Shown here: piece after piece, positions 15,917-24,300 of the stretch
How positions within the stretch are numbered: position 1 is the stretch's first letter
How the letters are laid out: every line of letters starts with the position of its first letter
DNA from: an uncultured Lachnospiraceae bacterium
GTDB lineage: Bacteria; Bacillota; Clostridia; Lachnospirales; Lachnospiraceae
Reading direction: 5' to 3'
DNA: 40,105 nucleotides
NCBI GenBank assembly: GCA_902763335.1
Contig: CACWRR010000013.1
Coordinates: forward strand, 1 to 40,105
Translations under genes and position numbers: made by a program
The notes under the pieces: model-generated
Database searches by the model: none
Told to the model about the DNA's origin: nothing
The model's input: only the letters and a program-made list of their open reading frames with translations

Positions 15917-15951
15917 ACAGAAAAATATAACTGTGGAATGATACATCATAT

Positions 15952-16073
15952 GATTAGTGTGTCAAAAGCCCCTACGGGGATTAGCCGACACAGATATGTG
16001 TATTTGCAAGCTAGCTTGCAATGCCACATATTGTGTTCGGCTGGTGCGTAGCACCTCTTTTGACACACTAATC
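15952..16073 (+). repeat. Cloverleaf palindromic element, copy 1
   Basis: A perfect 17-bp outer stem (15952-15968 with 16057-16073) encloses three arms. The first is CCCC-TAC-GGGG. The second is a long arm AGCCGA..ATATGTG / CACATAT..TCGGCT, tipped by the perfect palindrome TGCAAGCTAGCTTGCA. The third is GGTGC-GTA-GCACC. The second copy is at 20954-21074. It lies between the permease and kinase genes of one apparent operon, 51 bases before the kinase ATG. It could be a miniature mobile element or a functional RNA. Confidence 0.8.
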
Positions 16074-16124
16074 TATATTCCTTTATCACATTCCCATATT
16101 ACATATCAAAGATACGGAGGGCGC

Positions 16125-17051
16125 ATGAAAACAGCAGTAATTATTATTTTATTGATAATAACAGGTGCATGTTTATTGCGCCTTTGTTTATATAGGAAAG
16201 AAATTAAATCTCTGACAGGACAGATAGAATTTATATATGAAAAAGAGACAAACAGCAGGCTTACAGTAAATTTCAACGACAAAAACATTATCAGATTTGT
16301 AAACAGACTAAATGATTTAATACAGAAATATAGAAATCTGCAGATATCCGCAGACAACAGTTCAAAAAAGATAAAAAACGATTTTACCAGTCTGTCACAT
16401 GATATCAGAACACCGCTTACAGCTATATCGGGATATTTTCAACTGCTGTGTGACAGCGAAAACGAAGAAGAAAGACAGCATTATACGGCAATTATTAATG
16501 AAAGAATCAAAAGTCTTGAGTCAATATTAGAGTCTATATTTACATATTCAAAGCTTCAGAATGAAAATTATACAATGGAGATGGAAAAATTTGATATTAA
16601 TGAGCTGGTGACAAAGGTTGTGCTGTCATTTTATGATGATATTCAGGCAAAAAACATCAATCCTGATATAAAATTTACAGAGGAATCTGTATGGGTGTAT
16701 GGAAACTATGAGGCTTATAGCCGTATTATACATAACATACTCATAAATGCCATGCGGCATGGTAAAAACAGTTTAGAGCTGGTGCTTGAGCAGAAAAACG
16801 GCAGGATTCATTTCTGGTGTAAAAATGATGTGGAAAATCCGGACGAAATAGATATCGATAAGGTATTTGATCAGTTTTACAAGTCGGATGTAAATAGAAA
16901 TCACACTTCATCAGGACTCGGACTGTCAATATCAAAAATGCTGTGTGAGAGGATGGGTGCCGGACTAACGGCACAAATAGAGGATAAATGTTATTTTGTG
17001 ATTCATATGGATGCGCAAATTTGTGATGAAGCAAAGGAGAATGACGGATGA
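16125..17051 (+). CDS. Sensor histidine kinase
   Basis: This 308-residue kinase has a single N-terminal membrane segment (~residues 4-21) and no extracellular sensor domain. The phospho-acceptor His92 sits in SLSHDIRTPLTAISGYF. The N-box is HNILINAMRHG and the G-box SGLGLSISKML. Kinases of this build usually sense membrane stress or signal through their ABC partner. ATG 16125 follows CGGAGGGC; the longer frame from 15957 is an artefact of the cloverleaf element. It overlaps the lipase gene by 4 bases (ATGA). Confidence 0.88.
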   Translation: MKTAVIIILLIITGACLLRLCLYRKEIKSLTGQIEFIYEKETNSRLTVNFNDKNIIRFVNRLNDLIQKYRNLQISADNSSKKIKNDFTSLSHDIRTPLTAISGYFQLLCDSENEEERQHYTAIINERIKSLESILESIFTYSKLQNENYTMEMEKFDINELVTKVVLSFYDDIQAKNINPDIKFTEESVWVYGNYEAYSRIIHNILINAMRHGKNSLELVLEQKNGRIHFWCKNDVENPDEIDIDKVFDQFYKSDVNRNHTSSGLGLSISKMLCERMGAGLTAQIEDKCYFVIHMDAQICDEAKENDG

Positions 17052-17893
17052 AAACAGGATTAATATTAGAGGGCGGTGCAATGCGTGGAATGTTTACCGC
17101 AGGAGTGATGGATGTAATGATGGAAAATGATATTGTATTTGACGGTGCAATAGGAGTGTCTGCCGGTGCGGCATTCGGATGCAATTATAAGTCAAAGCAG
17201 ATTGGAAGAGCAGCCAGATATAATATGAAATACTGTGATGACAAACGTTACTGTGGCATAGGAAGTCTTATAAAAACAGGAAACATATTCAGTACAGACT
17301 TTGCTTACGGGGAAGTCCCGATGAAAAAGGACATTTTTGATTTCTATACATATAAAAATAATCCGATGGAATTTTATGTAGTATGTACAGACATTGAAAG
17401 TGGTAAGGCAGTCTACCACAGATATGATGATTTCAGCGATCACGGATTTGACTGGATTCGTGCCTCTGCATCCATGCCGCTGGTGTCAGAGATAGTCGAA
17501 ATTGATGGCGTTAAAATGTTAGACGGTGGTGTGGCAGACTCCATTCCGCTTAAATATTTTGAAAGCATCGGTTATGACAGAAATGTTGTGATTCTTACCA
17601 GACCGGGTGAATACAGAAAAAAGAAAAACAATATTATTCCTTTGATAAAATTAAAATATAAGAAATATCCGGAATTCGTAAAGGCAATGGAAGAAAGACA
17701 TATTAAATATAATGAAACATTAGAATATATTGCCGCAGAAGAGCAGAAAGGAAACGTGCTTGTAATACGACCGGATGAGGCACTTCCTGTAGGCAGGATA
17801 GAGAGAAACCGTGATAATCTGAAGGCTGCATACGAGATAGGAAGAAATACGGCGATAAGAAAATTAGATAAAGTAAAGAAATTTTTAAAATAA
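17048..17893 (+). CDS. Patatin-like phospholipase
   Basis: This 281-residue hydrolase has the oxyanion-hole glycines LEGGAMRG (residues 7-14), the nucleophile Ser38 in GVSAG and the catalytic Asp159 in LDGG, so the Ser-Asp dyad is complete. Patatin proteins cleave acyl chains from phospholipids and other lipids. There is no signal peptide. Its start overlaps the kinase stop, so it belongs to the two-component/exporter operon and may remodel membrane lipids in response to membrane attack; that link is inferred. Confidence 0.88.
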   Translation: MKTGLILEGGAMRGMFTAGVMDVMMENDIVFDGAIGVSAGAAFGCNYKSKQIGRAARYNMKYCDDKRYCGIGSLIKTGNIFSTDFAYGEVPMKKDIFDFYTYKNNPMEFYVVCTDIESGKAVYHRYDDFSDHGFDWIRASASMPLVSEIVEIDGVKMLDGGVADSIPLKYFESIGYDRNVVILTRPGEYRKKKNNIIPLIKLKYKKYPEFVKAMEERHIKYNETLEYIAAEEQKGNVLVIRPDEALPVGRIERNRDNLKAAYEIGRNTAIRKLDKVKKFLK

Positions 17894-17903
17894 TATAAAA
17901 TGA

Positions 17904-17931
17904 AAACAGTGGTCAGGGCCACTGTTTTTTT
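17904..17931 (+). terminator. Rho-independent terminator
   Basis: AAACAGTGG and CCACTGTTT form a perfect 9-bp stem with loop TCAGGG, followed by more T. It closes the two-component/exporter/lipase operon. Confidence 0.9.
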
Positions 17932-17983
17932 GTAGTTAAAATACTTAAGAATTACAATACAGATTTGTGAGTGTATATACATC

Positions 17984-18025
17984 TTGACAGAATAAAAAGA
18001 ATTGTATATATTATATATATACAAT
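17984..18025 (+). promoter_or_regulatory. Promoter with YtrA-type GntR operator
   Basis: TTGACA (17984-17989) and TATATT (18007-18012) have 17-base spacing. The -10 lies inside a palindrome with 11-bp arms, ATTGTATATAT and ATATATACAAT (18001-18011 and 18015-18025). It resembles the GTATA..TATAC operators of YtrA-type GntR repressors, and the next gene encodes one, so this is a likely autorepressed promoter. Confidence 0.75.
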
Positions 18026-18053
18026 ATTGCAATATTGATGAAAGGAAAATATA

Positions 18054-18434
18054 ATGGATATTATAATCAGTAACAGTTCAGGAGTGCCGTTGTATGAACA
18101 GATTAAGGAGCAGATTAAGGCACAGATTATGTCGGGAGATTTAAAAGCGGGCGAGGCACTTCCGTCCATGAGAGTGTTAGCGAAGGAATTAAGAATAAGT
18201 ATCATAACAACAAAGAGAGCATACGAAGACCTTGAGAGGGATGGATTTATAGAATCAGTAACAGGGAAAGGAAGCTTTGTTAAAGAAATAAATATTGAAA
18301 TTGCCAGGGAAAATGTCTTCTATGAGATTCAGGAGATATTGGAGAGTGCTGTTGATAAAGCTGTTTTGGGAAACGTGACATGTGATGAACTTATTGATAT
18401 AATAAAGGTTTTGTATGAGGAAAAGGAGAGATGA
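18054..18434 (+). CDS. YtrA-subfamily GntR regulator
   Basis: This 126-residue protein is an N-terminal GntR winged helix (VPLYEQIKEQIKAQIMSG, then LPSMRVLAKELRISIITTKR and AYEDLERDGFIESVTGKG). The short C-terminal tail of about 50 residues is typical of the YtrA subfamily, which represses ABC transporter operons for cell-wall-active compounds. It is the first gene of an ABC operon and shares clear sequence similarity with the regulator at 28404. An AT-rich palindrome overlaps its promoter. Confidence 0.9.
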   Translation: MDIIISNSSGVPLYEQIKEQIKAQIMSGDLKAGEALPSMRVLAKELRISIITTKRAYEDLERDGFIESVTGKGSFVKEINIEIARENVFYEIQEILESAVDKAVLGNVTCDELIDIIKVLYEEKER

Positions 18435-18438
18435 GAGA

Positions 18439-19356
18439 ATGAGTGGATACCAGAATGCGGTTGAAATAAAAAATGTAACCAAAGATTATGGGGATTTTAA
18501 GCTGGATAATATAAGCTTTAGTATTCCGGAGGGAAATGTCTGCGGATTTATAGGTCAGAATGGTGCGGGCAAAACGACAACAATTCAATTATTATTGGAT
18601 GCAATAAGACGTGACAGTGGGAATATATATGTATTTGGAAACAGTATAGACATAGATTCAGTTGAGATACGGGAAAATATAGGAGTTGTGTTTGATGAAA
18701 TGGGATTTCACGATTTTATGACGGCAAAAAACATTAACACAATGATGAAAAATATCTATAAACAATGGGATGAAAAAGTTTATTTTGATTATCTGGACAG
18801 GTTCAAACTTCCGGTAAAAAAACAATGTGGTTCATTTTCAAGGGGAATGAGAATGAAATTGCAGATTGCCACAGCGTTATCACATAATGCAAGATTACTT
18901 ATTATGGATGAACCGACAAGCGGACTTGATCCTATAGCCAGAAATGAAATAATACAGATACTCCGTGAGTATGCGGTGAATGAAGAACATACAGTGTTAC
19001 TGTCAAGTCATATTACAACAGATATAGAAAAGCTGGCAGATGATGTGGTATTTATAGATGCAGGCAGAATAATACTGAATGGTAATAAGGATGATATATT
19101 GGAAAGTCACGGAATACTAAAGTGTAAAAAAGATGAAGTGTCACTGATAGATAATAAATTTATTGTCTCAGAACAGATATCATCATTTGGGGCAGAAGTG
19201 TTAGTTAAAAACAGGTATGCATGTAAGAAAATGTATCCTGAAATGGTAATAGAACCGGCTTCACTTGAACAGATAATGATTTACTACATAAATAAAGAAA
19301 ACGTCCAGAATATATCTGACAGAAATGGAGGTATAAATGAAGGGACTGCTTGTTAA
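18439..19356 (+). CDS. ABC transporter ATP-binding protein
   Basis: This 305-residue ATPase has Walker A GQNGAGKTT, the signature SFSRGMRMKLQ, Walker B LLIMDEPTSGLDP and the switch SSHITTD. A C-terminal extension follows. It starts 5 bases after the GntR gene, with GGAGAG as ribosome site, and overlaps the first permease gene by 20 bases. It drives the transporter formed by the two membrane proteins that follow. Similar operons export or provide resistance to peptide antibiotics in Firmicutes; the actual substrate is unknown. Confidence 0.88.
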   Translation: MSGYQNAVEIKNVTKDYGDFKLDNISFSIPEGNVCGFIGQNGAGKTTTIQLLLDAIRRDSGNIYVFGNSIDIDSVEIRENIGVVFDEMGFHDFMTAKNINTMMKNIYKQWDEKVYFDYLDRFKLPVKKQCGSFSRGMRMKLQIATALSHNARLLIMDEPTSGLDPIARNEIIQILREYAVNEEHTVLLSSHITTDIEKLADDVVFIDAGRIILNGNKDDILESHGILKCKKDEVSLIDNKFIVSEQISSFGAEVLVKNRYACKKMYPEMVIEPASLEQIMIYYINKENVQNISDRNGGINEGTAC

Positions 19357-20098
19357 AGATTTTTATTGTCTAAGGAAACAGTATGGGATTTTTCTGATGA
19401 CAATAATAATTGTATTTGTAATTTCCATTATGTTTGTTTTTAGCTGTAAATATGGGAATATCAATAAGGGCTTTGAGAGTATGGTTAAGTCCGGAATGGC
19501 TACAGGTAACGATATTTCGTATATTGCACGTATTGCGATGGCTTTTTGTTTCCTGATTCCTATGGCACTTACGGGAAACGTTATGGAACTTTTTGTTGAT
19601 GACAGGGATGCAGGTTTTGGAAAACTTGCCGGTGCATTACCGGTTTCTATAAGAAAACGAGTAATGTCAAGATTTATTTCGGGCATGATATTTACTGTTA
19701 TCGGATGTATGGCAGATATTATTATGGCGGCTGTATTATCAAGACTTACGGATATCATTACATTTAAAAATTATTTTGCAATAATCATTACATTTGCATC
19801 ATTGATGATAATGTATCTTTCATTTCTGATATTATATGCATACATTCTTGGGACGGAGAAAATGACTCTGGTGGCAGTGCTTCCGCTTATAACCGGTGTC
19901 GTTGCGGTATTATTGGTTAATATGAAGAGATTAATCGGATTTATACATAATGGGATATTTGATGCAGATATTATTAAAATGCTGTTTAATTTTATTATGA
20001 ATAAATCTCATTTAATGTTTGTAGCGTCACTTGTAATACTGGCAGCATCATATTTGTTGTGCGTGCGTATATCTGATTTGAAAAGAGGTGTTATATAA
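19337..20098 (+). CDS. ABC-2 transporter permease
   Basis: This 253-residue protein has six hydrophobic segments and starts MKGLLVKDFYCLRKQYGIFL, the pattern of the ABC2_membrane_5 family found next to YtrA-type regulators. The GGAGG site lies within the end of the ATPase gene, so translation is coupled. A conserved-looking loop, VDDRDAGFGKLAGALPVS, is likely the ATPase contact helix. The next permease starts with no gap. Confidence 0.82.
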   Translation: MKGLLVKDFYCLRKQYGIFLMTIIIVFVISIMFVFSCKYGNINKGFESMVKSGMATGNDISYIARIAMAFCFLIPMALTGNVMELFVDDRDAGFGKLAGALPVSIRKRVMSRFISGMIFTVIGCMADIIMAAVLSRLTDIITFKNYFAIIITFASLMIMYLSFLILYAYILGTEKMTLVAVLPLITGVVAVLLVNMKRLIGFIHNGIFDADIIKMLFNFIMNKSHLMFVASLVILAASYLLCVRISDLKRGVI

Positions 20099-20875
20099 AT
20101 GAGAGGATTGCTATATAAAGACTACATTGTTGTAAAAGGAAAAATGTTTATGGCAGCCGGCATAGCAATTACCATTTTATTTTTTATATTAAGAATGGTA
20201 TTTCCGGGTGGTGACGGAATGGGAATGTATAACAGTATGTCAGTGAGTGCAATGAGTATGGGCGAAATCCATGACTGTATACTTGAGTCAGCGGTTGCAT
20301 TAGGCTGTACGGGACTGATTATGCTTCCATCGGTTTCGATTCTTATGCCTTTACTTAAATCGGATGAAAAAAACAAGACAAATATATTTATAAAATCCAT
20401 GCCGATGAATTTAAAAACATATGTTGCTTCGCTCTACATATTTATAGGTATAATGTATCTGATATTAACTCTGGTCGGAGTACTGTGGATGTATATTTTT
20501 GGTATCAGTGCCGGTGATAATGTATGGTCGCATATGGCGGATACCATGATAAAGTGCATGCCTTCATTTATGGGAATATCATTATTCGTGACATCAATAG
20601 AACTGCCGTTTTTCATAATATTTGGAAGTAAAAAAGGTCAGATGATAAAGGTAGCCATACTTATAATACTGATGTGGGTATGTCTTATGTATCTGTTTTT
20701 TGGAAATCTGGATTTCTTTTTAAAATTTGACATATACAAACTGATGATATGGATACAGAACCACAAAAATGTAATTTCCAAATTGTCATACATCATACCG
20801 GGAATATGCACTGTATTTTATCTTATATCATATAAAATTACTGCATATTTAAAGGTAAAGTGTCAGGAAAAATAG
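20099..20875 (+). CDS. ABC-2 transporter permease, second subunit
   Basis: This 258-residue membrane protein has six hydrophobic segments and starts MRGLLYKDYIVVKGKMFMA, parallel to the previous protein's MKGLLVKDF. A loop with SDEKNKTNIFIKSMPMNLKT occupies the same place as the coupling loop of its neighbour, so the two are probably diverged duplicates forming a heterodimer. ATG begins directly after the previous TAA. No terminator hairpin follows apart from the cloverleaf element 78 bases downstream. Confidence 0.82.
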   Translation: MRGLLYKDYIVVKGKMFMAAGIAITILFFILRMVFPGGDGMGMYNSMSVSAMSMGEIHDCILESAVALGCTGLIMLPSVSILMPLLKSDEKNKTNIFIKSMPMNLKTYVASLYIFIGIMYLILTLVGVLWMYIFGISAGDNVWSHMADTMIKCMPSFMGISLFVTSIELPFFIIFGSKKGQMIKVAILIILMWVCLMYLFFGNLDFFLKFDIYKLMIWIQNHKNVISKLSYIIPGICTVFYLISYKITAYLKVKCQEK

Positions 20876-20953
20876 CAACCGCAAATTTCCACAAAAGGCA
20901 ACCTTAGATTGGTGGAAATTGGTTATTCTTATGATATAATATAAAATGTATAG

Positions 20954-21074
20954 GATTCAGGTGTCAAAAGCCCCTACGGGTACTAGCCAACACAAGTATG
21001 TGTATTTGCAAGCTAGCTTGCAATATCACATATTGTGCTTGGCTGGTGCGTAGCACCCTTTTGATACCTGAATC
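20954..21074 (+). repeat. Cloverleaf palindromic element, copy 2
   Basis: The fold is the same as at 15952-16073. The 17-bp outer stem (20954-20970 with 21058-21074, one G-T mismatch) has a different outer sequence, GATTCAG with CTGAATC instead of GATTAGTG with CACTAATC. The long arm reads AGCCAA with TTGGCT where copy 1 has AGCCGA with TCGGCT, a compensatory change. The 16-bp palindrome tip and the GGTGCGTAGCACC arm are identical. The leader element at 21078 begins 4 bases later. With that element it fills the 428-base gap 20876-21303, which holds no gene. Confidence 0.8.
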
Positions 21075-21077
21075 ATG

Positions 21078-21277
21078 TATAGGCAATTGTGAAACTATGT
21101 ATTATAGCTTGTGCAAATTTATAGGCTGCAAAAGCGACATTCTGAGGCGGCCGGTATTTAGCAACCGTATTTTGGTTGCTTATGTACCGCTGCCAGCCGA
21201 AGATAGTGAAAACGTGTGAGCGTTGCAGCCTATAAATTTGCACAGGTTTGTATAAAGAAGTTTCGCAATTACCTATA
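21078..21277 (+). ncRNA. Structured leader element, copy 1 (upstream of the surface-protein gene)
   Basis: The outer arms 21078-21096 and 21259-21277 pair over 19 positions with two imperfect pairs. The inner arms 21111-21131 and 21223-21243 pair perfectly over 21 bp. The core contains GCGACATTCTGAGG on the left and TGCCAGCCGAAGATAGTG on the right, plus a tip hairpin AGCAACC/GGTTGCT. The conserved core is asymmetric and largely unpaired with itself, unlike a simple inverted repeat. It ends 26 bases before ATG 21304 and 13 bases before the ribosome site. A sequence-related copy occupies the same place upstream of the DUF6512 gene on the other strand. A cis-acting leader RNA is inferred; a mobile palindromic unit is the alternative. 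Confidence 0.6.
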
Positions 21278-21303
21278 AAGAATATTATATGAGGAGGCTG
21301 CAT

Positions 21304-24300
21304 ATGAACAAAAAAATTGCTAAGAAAATCTCGTCAGTAATGATTGTTCTCTTTGCCATGGTTATGGCATTCTCGATGAACACAACTACAGCGAGTGCAA
21401 AGACAAAAACAGTCAAAGCAAAGAGTATCACATTGTCAAAGAAAAGCGTGAAACTCAAAAAAGGAAAGAAAGTTACATTAAAGGCAACTATTAAACCAAA
21501 GAATTCTACACAGAAGAAGATTGTGTGGAGTTCATCAAAGAAGTCTGTTGCCATAGTTACATCTAAAGGTGTGGTTACAGCCAAAGGAAACGGAACGGCT
21601 ACTATTAAGGCAACCGTAAAAGGAACAAAGATTAAGGCTACCTGTAAGGTGAAGGTAATTACTCCGGTATCAAAAGTGAAATTAAGCGGAAAAAGTACGA
21701 TTGAAGTCGGAAAAACTACAACACTTAAAGCAACAGTTACACCAAGCAGCGCGTCAAATAAAAAGGTAGTATATTCAAGTAGTGATACTACTGTAGCTAC
21801 AGTAAGCTCAAAGGGTGTCGTAAAGGGCATCAAAGAAGGAAGCGTTACTATCACGGCTACGGCAGTAGACGGATCAGGTAAGAAAGCAACAAAGGTGATT
21901 ACAGTTAAAAAACCTGTAGTACAGGCTACAGATATAAAACTCGATGCAGATACACAGGATGTGTTTATCGGTAAAACAATTAAACTTACTGCCACAATAG
22001 AACCGGAAGATACTACTGACACAAGCGTAACATGGTCATCATCAGATGAGGCTGTTGCAACGGTAGACATGGGAAATGTAATTGCTGTGTCAGCAGGAAC
22101 AGCAGTAATAACAGCTACTACATCTAATAATCTCACAGCACAGTGTACAGTTACAGTGCAGGATACAGTATATGCTGCAAATCTGGATGAGCTTACAGAA
22201 TTGATGAGCGAATTTAATCAGGGAAATGTAGTACTAAAAACAGATGATAAGACCGACATTACAATACCTGGCAGTATTTCAAATACGAATGTGGGGCTTA
22301 TTATTGATGCACCAAATGCAAATATAATAAATAACGCAAAATTCAGGTCAGTATCAATAGAGAATAACAGTGACGGTACATATACAGAAAAAACTACAGG
22401 AAACATTATAATCGTTTCTGCAGAAAAAGCATCTGTTATTATAGATGAAAATGCAAGCACAACGGTAAATGTTGCCGATACTGCAAAGGACGTATCAATA
22501 AAAGAAAACGGAACATTATCTTCATTGAATGTATCAGGTTCTGCAACTGTAAACATTTCAGGTACAAGCGAGGGAACAACAAACATTGATACTACAGTGA
22601 CAGGTGATGGAAGTAAGATTATTACAACAAAACCTCTTAACGTTAAACCGGATTCAAAGATTACTCTCATACTCAGAGCCGGTGCAGAGGATACGGTCAT
22701 AACAGTCGAGACTGAAGATAAGATACCTGAAATGCAGGGAACTGAATCTGTAAAGGTACATGTAAATTCTACAGGTGAAGATGTAATGAAAGATACAGAC
22801 AAGCTTGACGAACAGTACCTTGAAAAGATGACATTTACAGGTAAGATAGAAAATTCAGCAACTAAAGATGCTGTATCAGGAAAAGCTTATCTTGCTGCTT
22901 ACACAGATGGTATGAATATAGAGGAGGCAGACCTTTCAGAAAATGTTTTAACATTTGATGTGACGGATGGAACTTACAGTGTTGAGAATGTTATGGAGGG
23001 AAGTTATGTACTTATGATTAAAGCCGATGGATATAAAGATTTTATCCAGATGATTGTTATAAGTACAAGATATGGAGAAGTGTTTAAGAATGAAGATGCA
23101 CAGATTGTGCCTGTAACATCTGATGACAGTATATCATGTATTAATGGAAATATTCTTAACAGTGCAAACAAGGAGCCTGTTGAGGGAATAACTGTACAGC
23201 TTGTAAAGCATAAAAATAATAAAATATCAAGTGCAATTGCTGAGACAACTACAGATTATGAAGGATATTATAGCTTTGATAATATAGCATCAGGAAATTA
23301 TACCATAAGGGTTGTCGATAATAGGATAACTGCTGCAAAGAAATTTATATCAACATTATTTAATGTATGCGTAAATAATGGAGATACAGTAAATAAGGGT
23401 ACAGCCATAACAGAAGAAATTGATCCTGATGAGGTGAGATTTGTACTCACATGGGGATCAGAGGGTGAAGGCGTTGCATCTGATCTTGACGCATGGCTTT
23501 TCGGACCTACAGGAAAAGAAAATGAAGTATTCAAGGTGTTTTTTAATTCTAAGTATTACAGATATAATGGAATAACAAAAACTATGCTTGATGTTGACCA
23601 TACATTATATAATGGTCCGGAGACTACAACCATCATTGAAAAAGAAGATGGAATATATGATTATTATGTTCACAGATTTTCATATGATGGACAGATTGGA
23701 ACATCCCAGGTCAGAGTAGATGTATATATGGGTTCAAATCTTGTTGACAGTTTTGTACCTCCTACAGATTGTGAAGAAGAGTACTGGTATGTTTGCAGAT
23801 ACGATTCAGTCAAGAACGAGATTATTCCTGTAAATAAGCCGGCAAAGGAGACCATATATAATGATGATTCAGAATACAAAATATCAAATTCAAATGAAAC
23901 AGATATAGAGAAGATAGAGTGTACTGATGATAATTCAGAAGATTATTTTAATGATGATGGTTACTTTAATATGGGTGAAAGAAAGTATTTGTCACTTGAA
24001 TCATATATTAAAGCAGGAAATGGATTCAGAATAACGCTCAAAGACGGTCAGGTTATTACGGATTACAAGATTTATTATCCCGGAGATGATGAATACAGAA
24101 AATATGCTGAATCAGATGATTACGGTTCTTGTTCAGGAATAATATACTTTGAAAATAATGGTAATAAGTATGTCATAAGAGTGGATTTTGAAGGAATAGA
24201 AATATACGGCATAGACGCCACATGTGAAGATGATGAAAATTTTTACAGTAATTATTACGACAATGTGTTGTATATAGAATCTTCCTATGCTTCCTTAAGG

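Noticed and set aside
15952-16073. Cloverleaf as a tRNA gene
   Set aside because: It is 122 bases with a 17-bp closing stem, no T-loop consensus and no plausible anticodon arm.
15957-16124. Open frame across cloverleaf copy 1 joined to the kinase, and a similar peptide from copy 2 (20998)
   Set aside because: Both derive from the structured element; the shared peptide MCICKLACN reflects shared DNA. The kinase has its own ribosome site and ATG at 16125.
21285-22136. Long minus-strand open frame opposite the surface-protein gene
   Set aside because: It is low-complexity Val/Thr/Phe-rich and mirrors the Lys/Thr codon bias of the BIG2 domains; no ribosome site.
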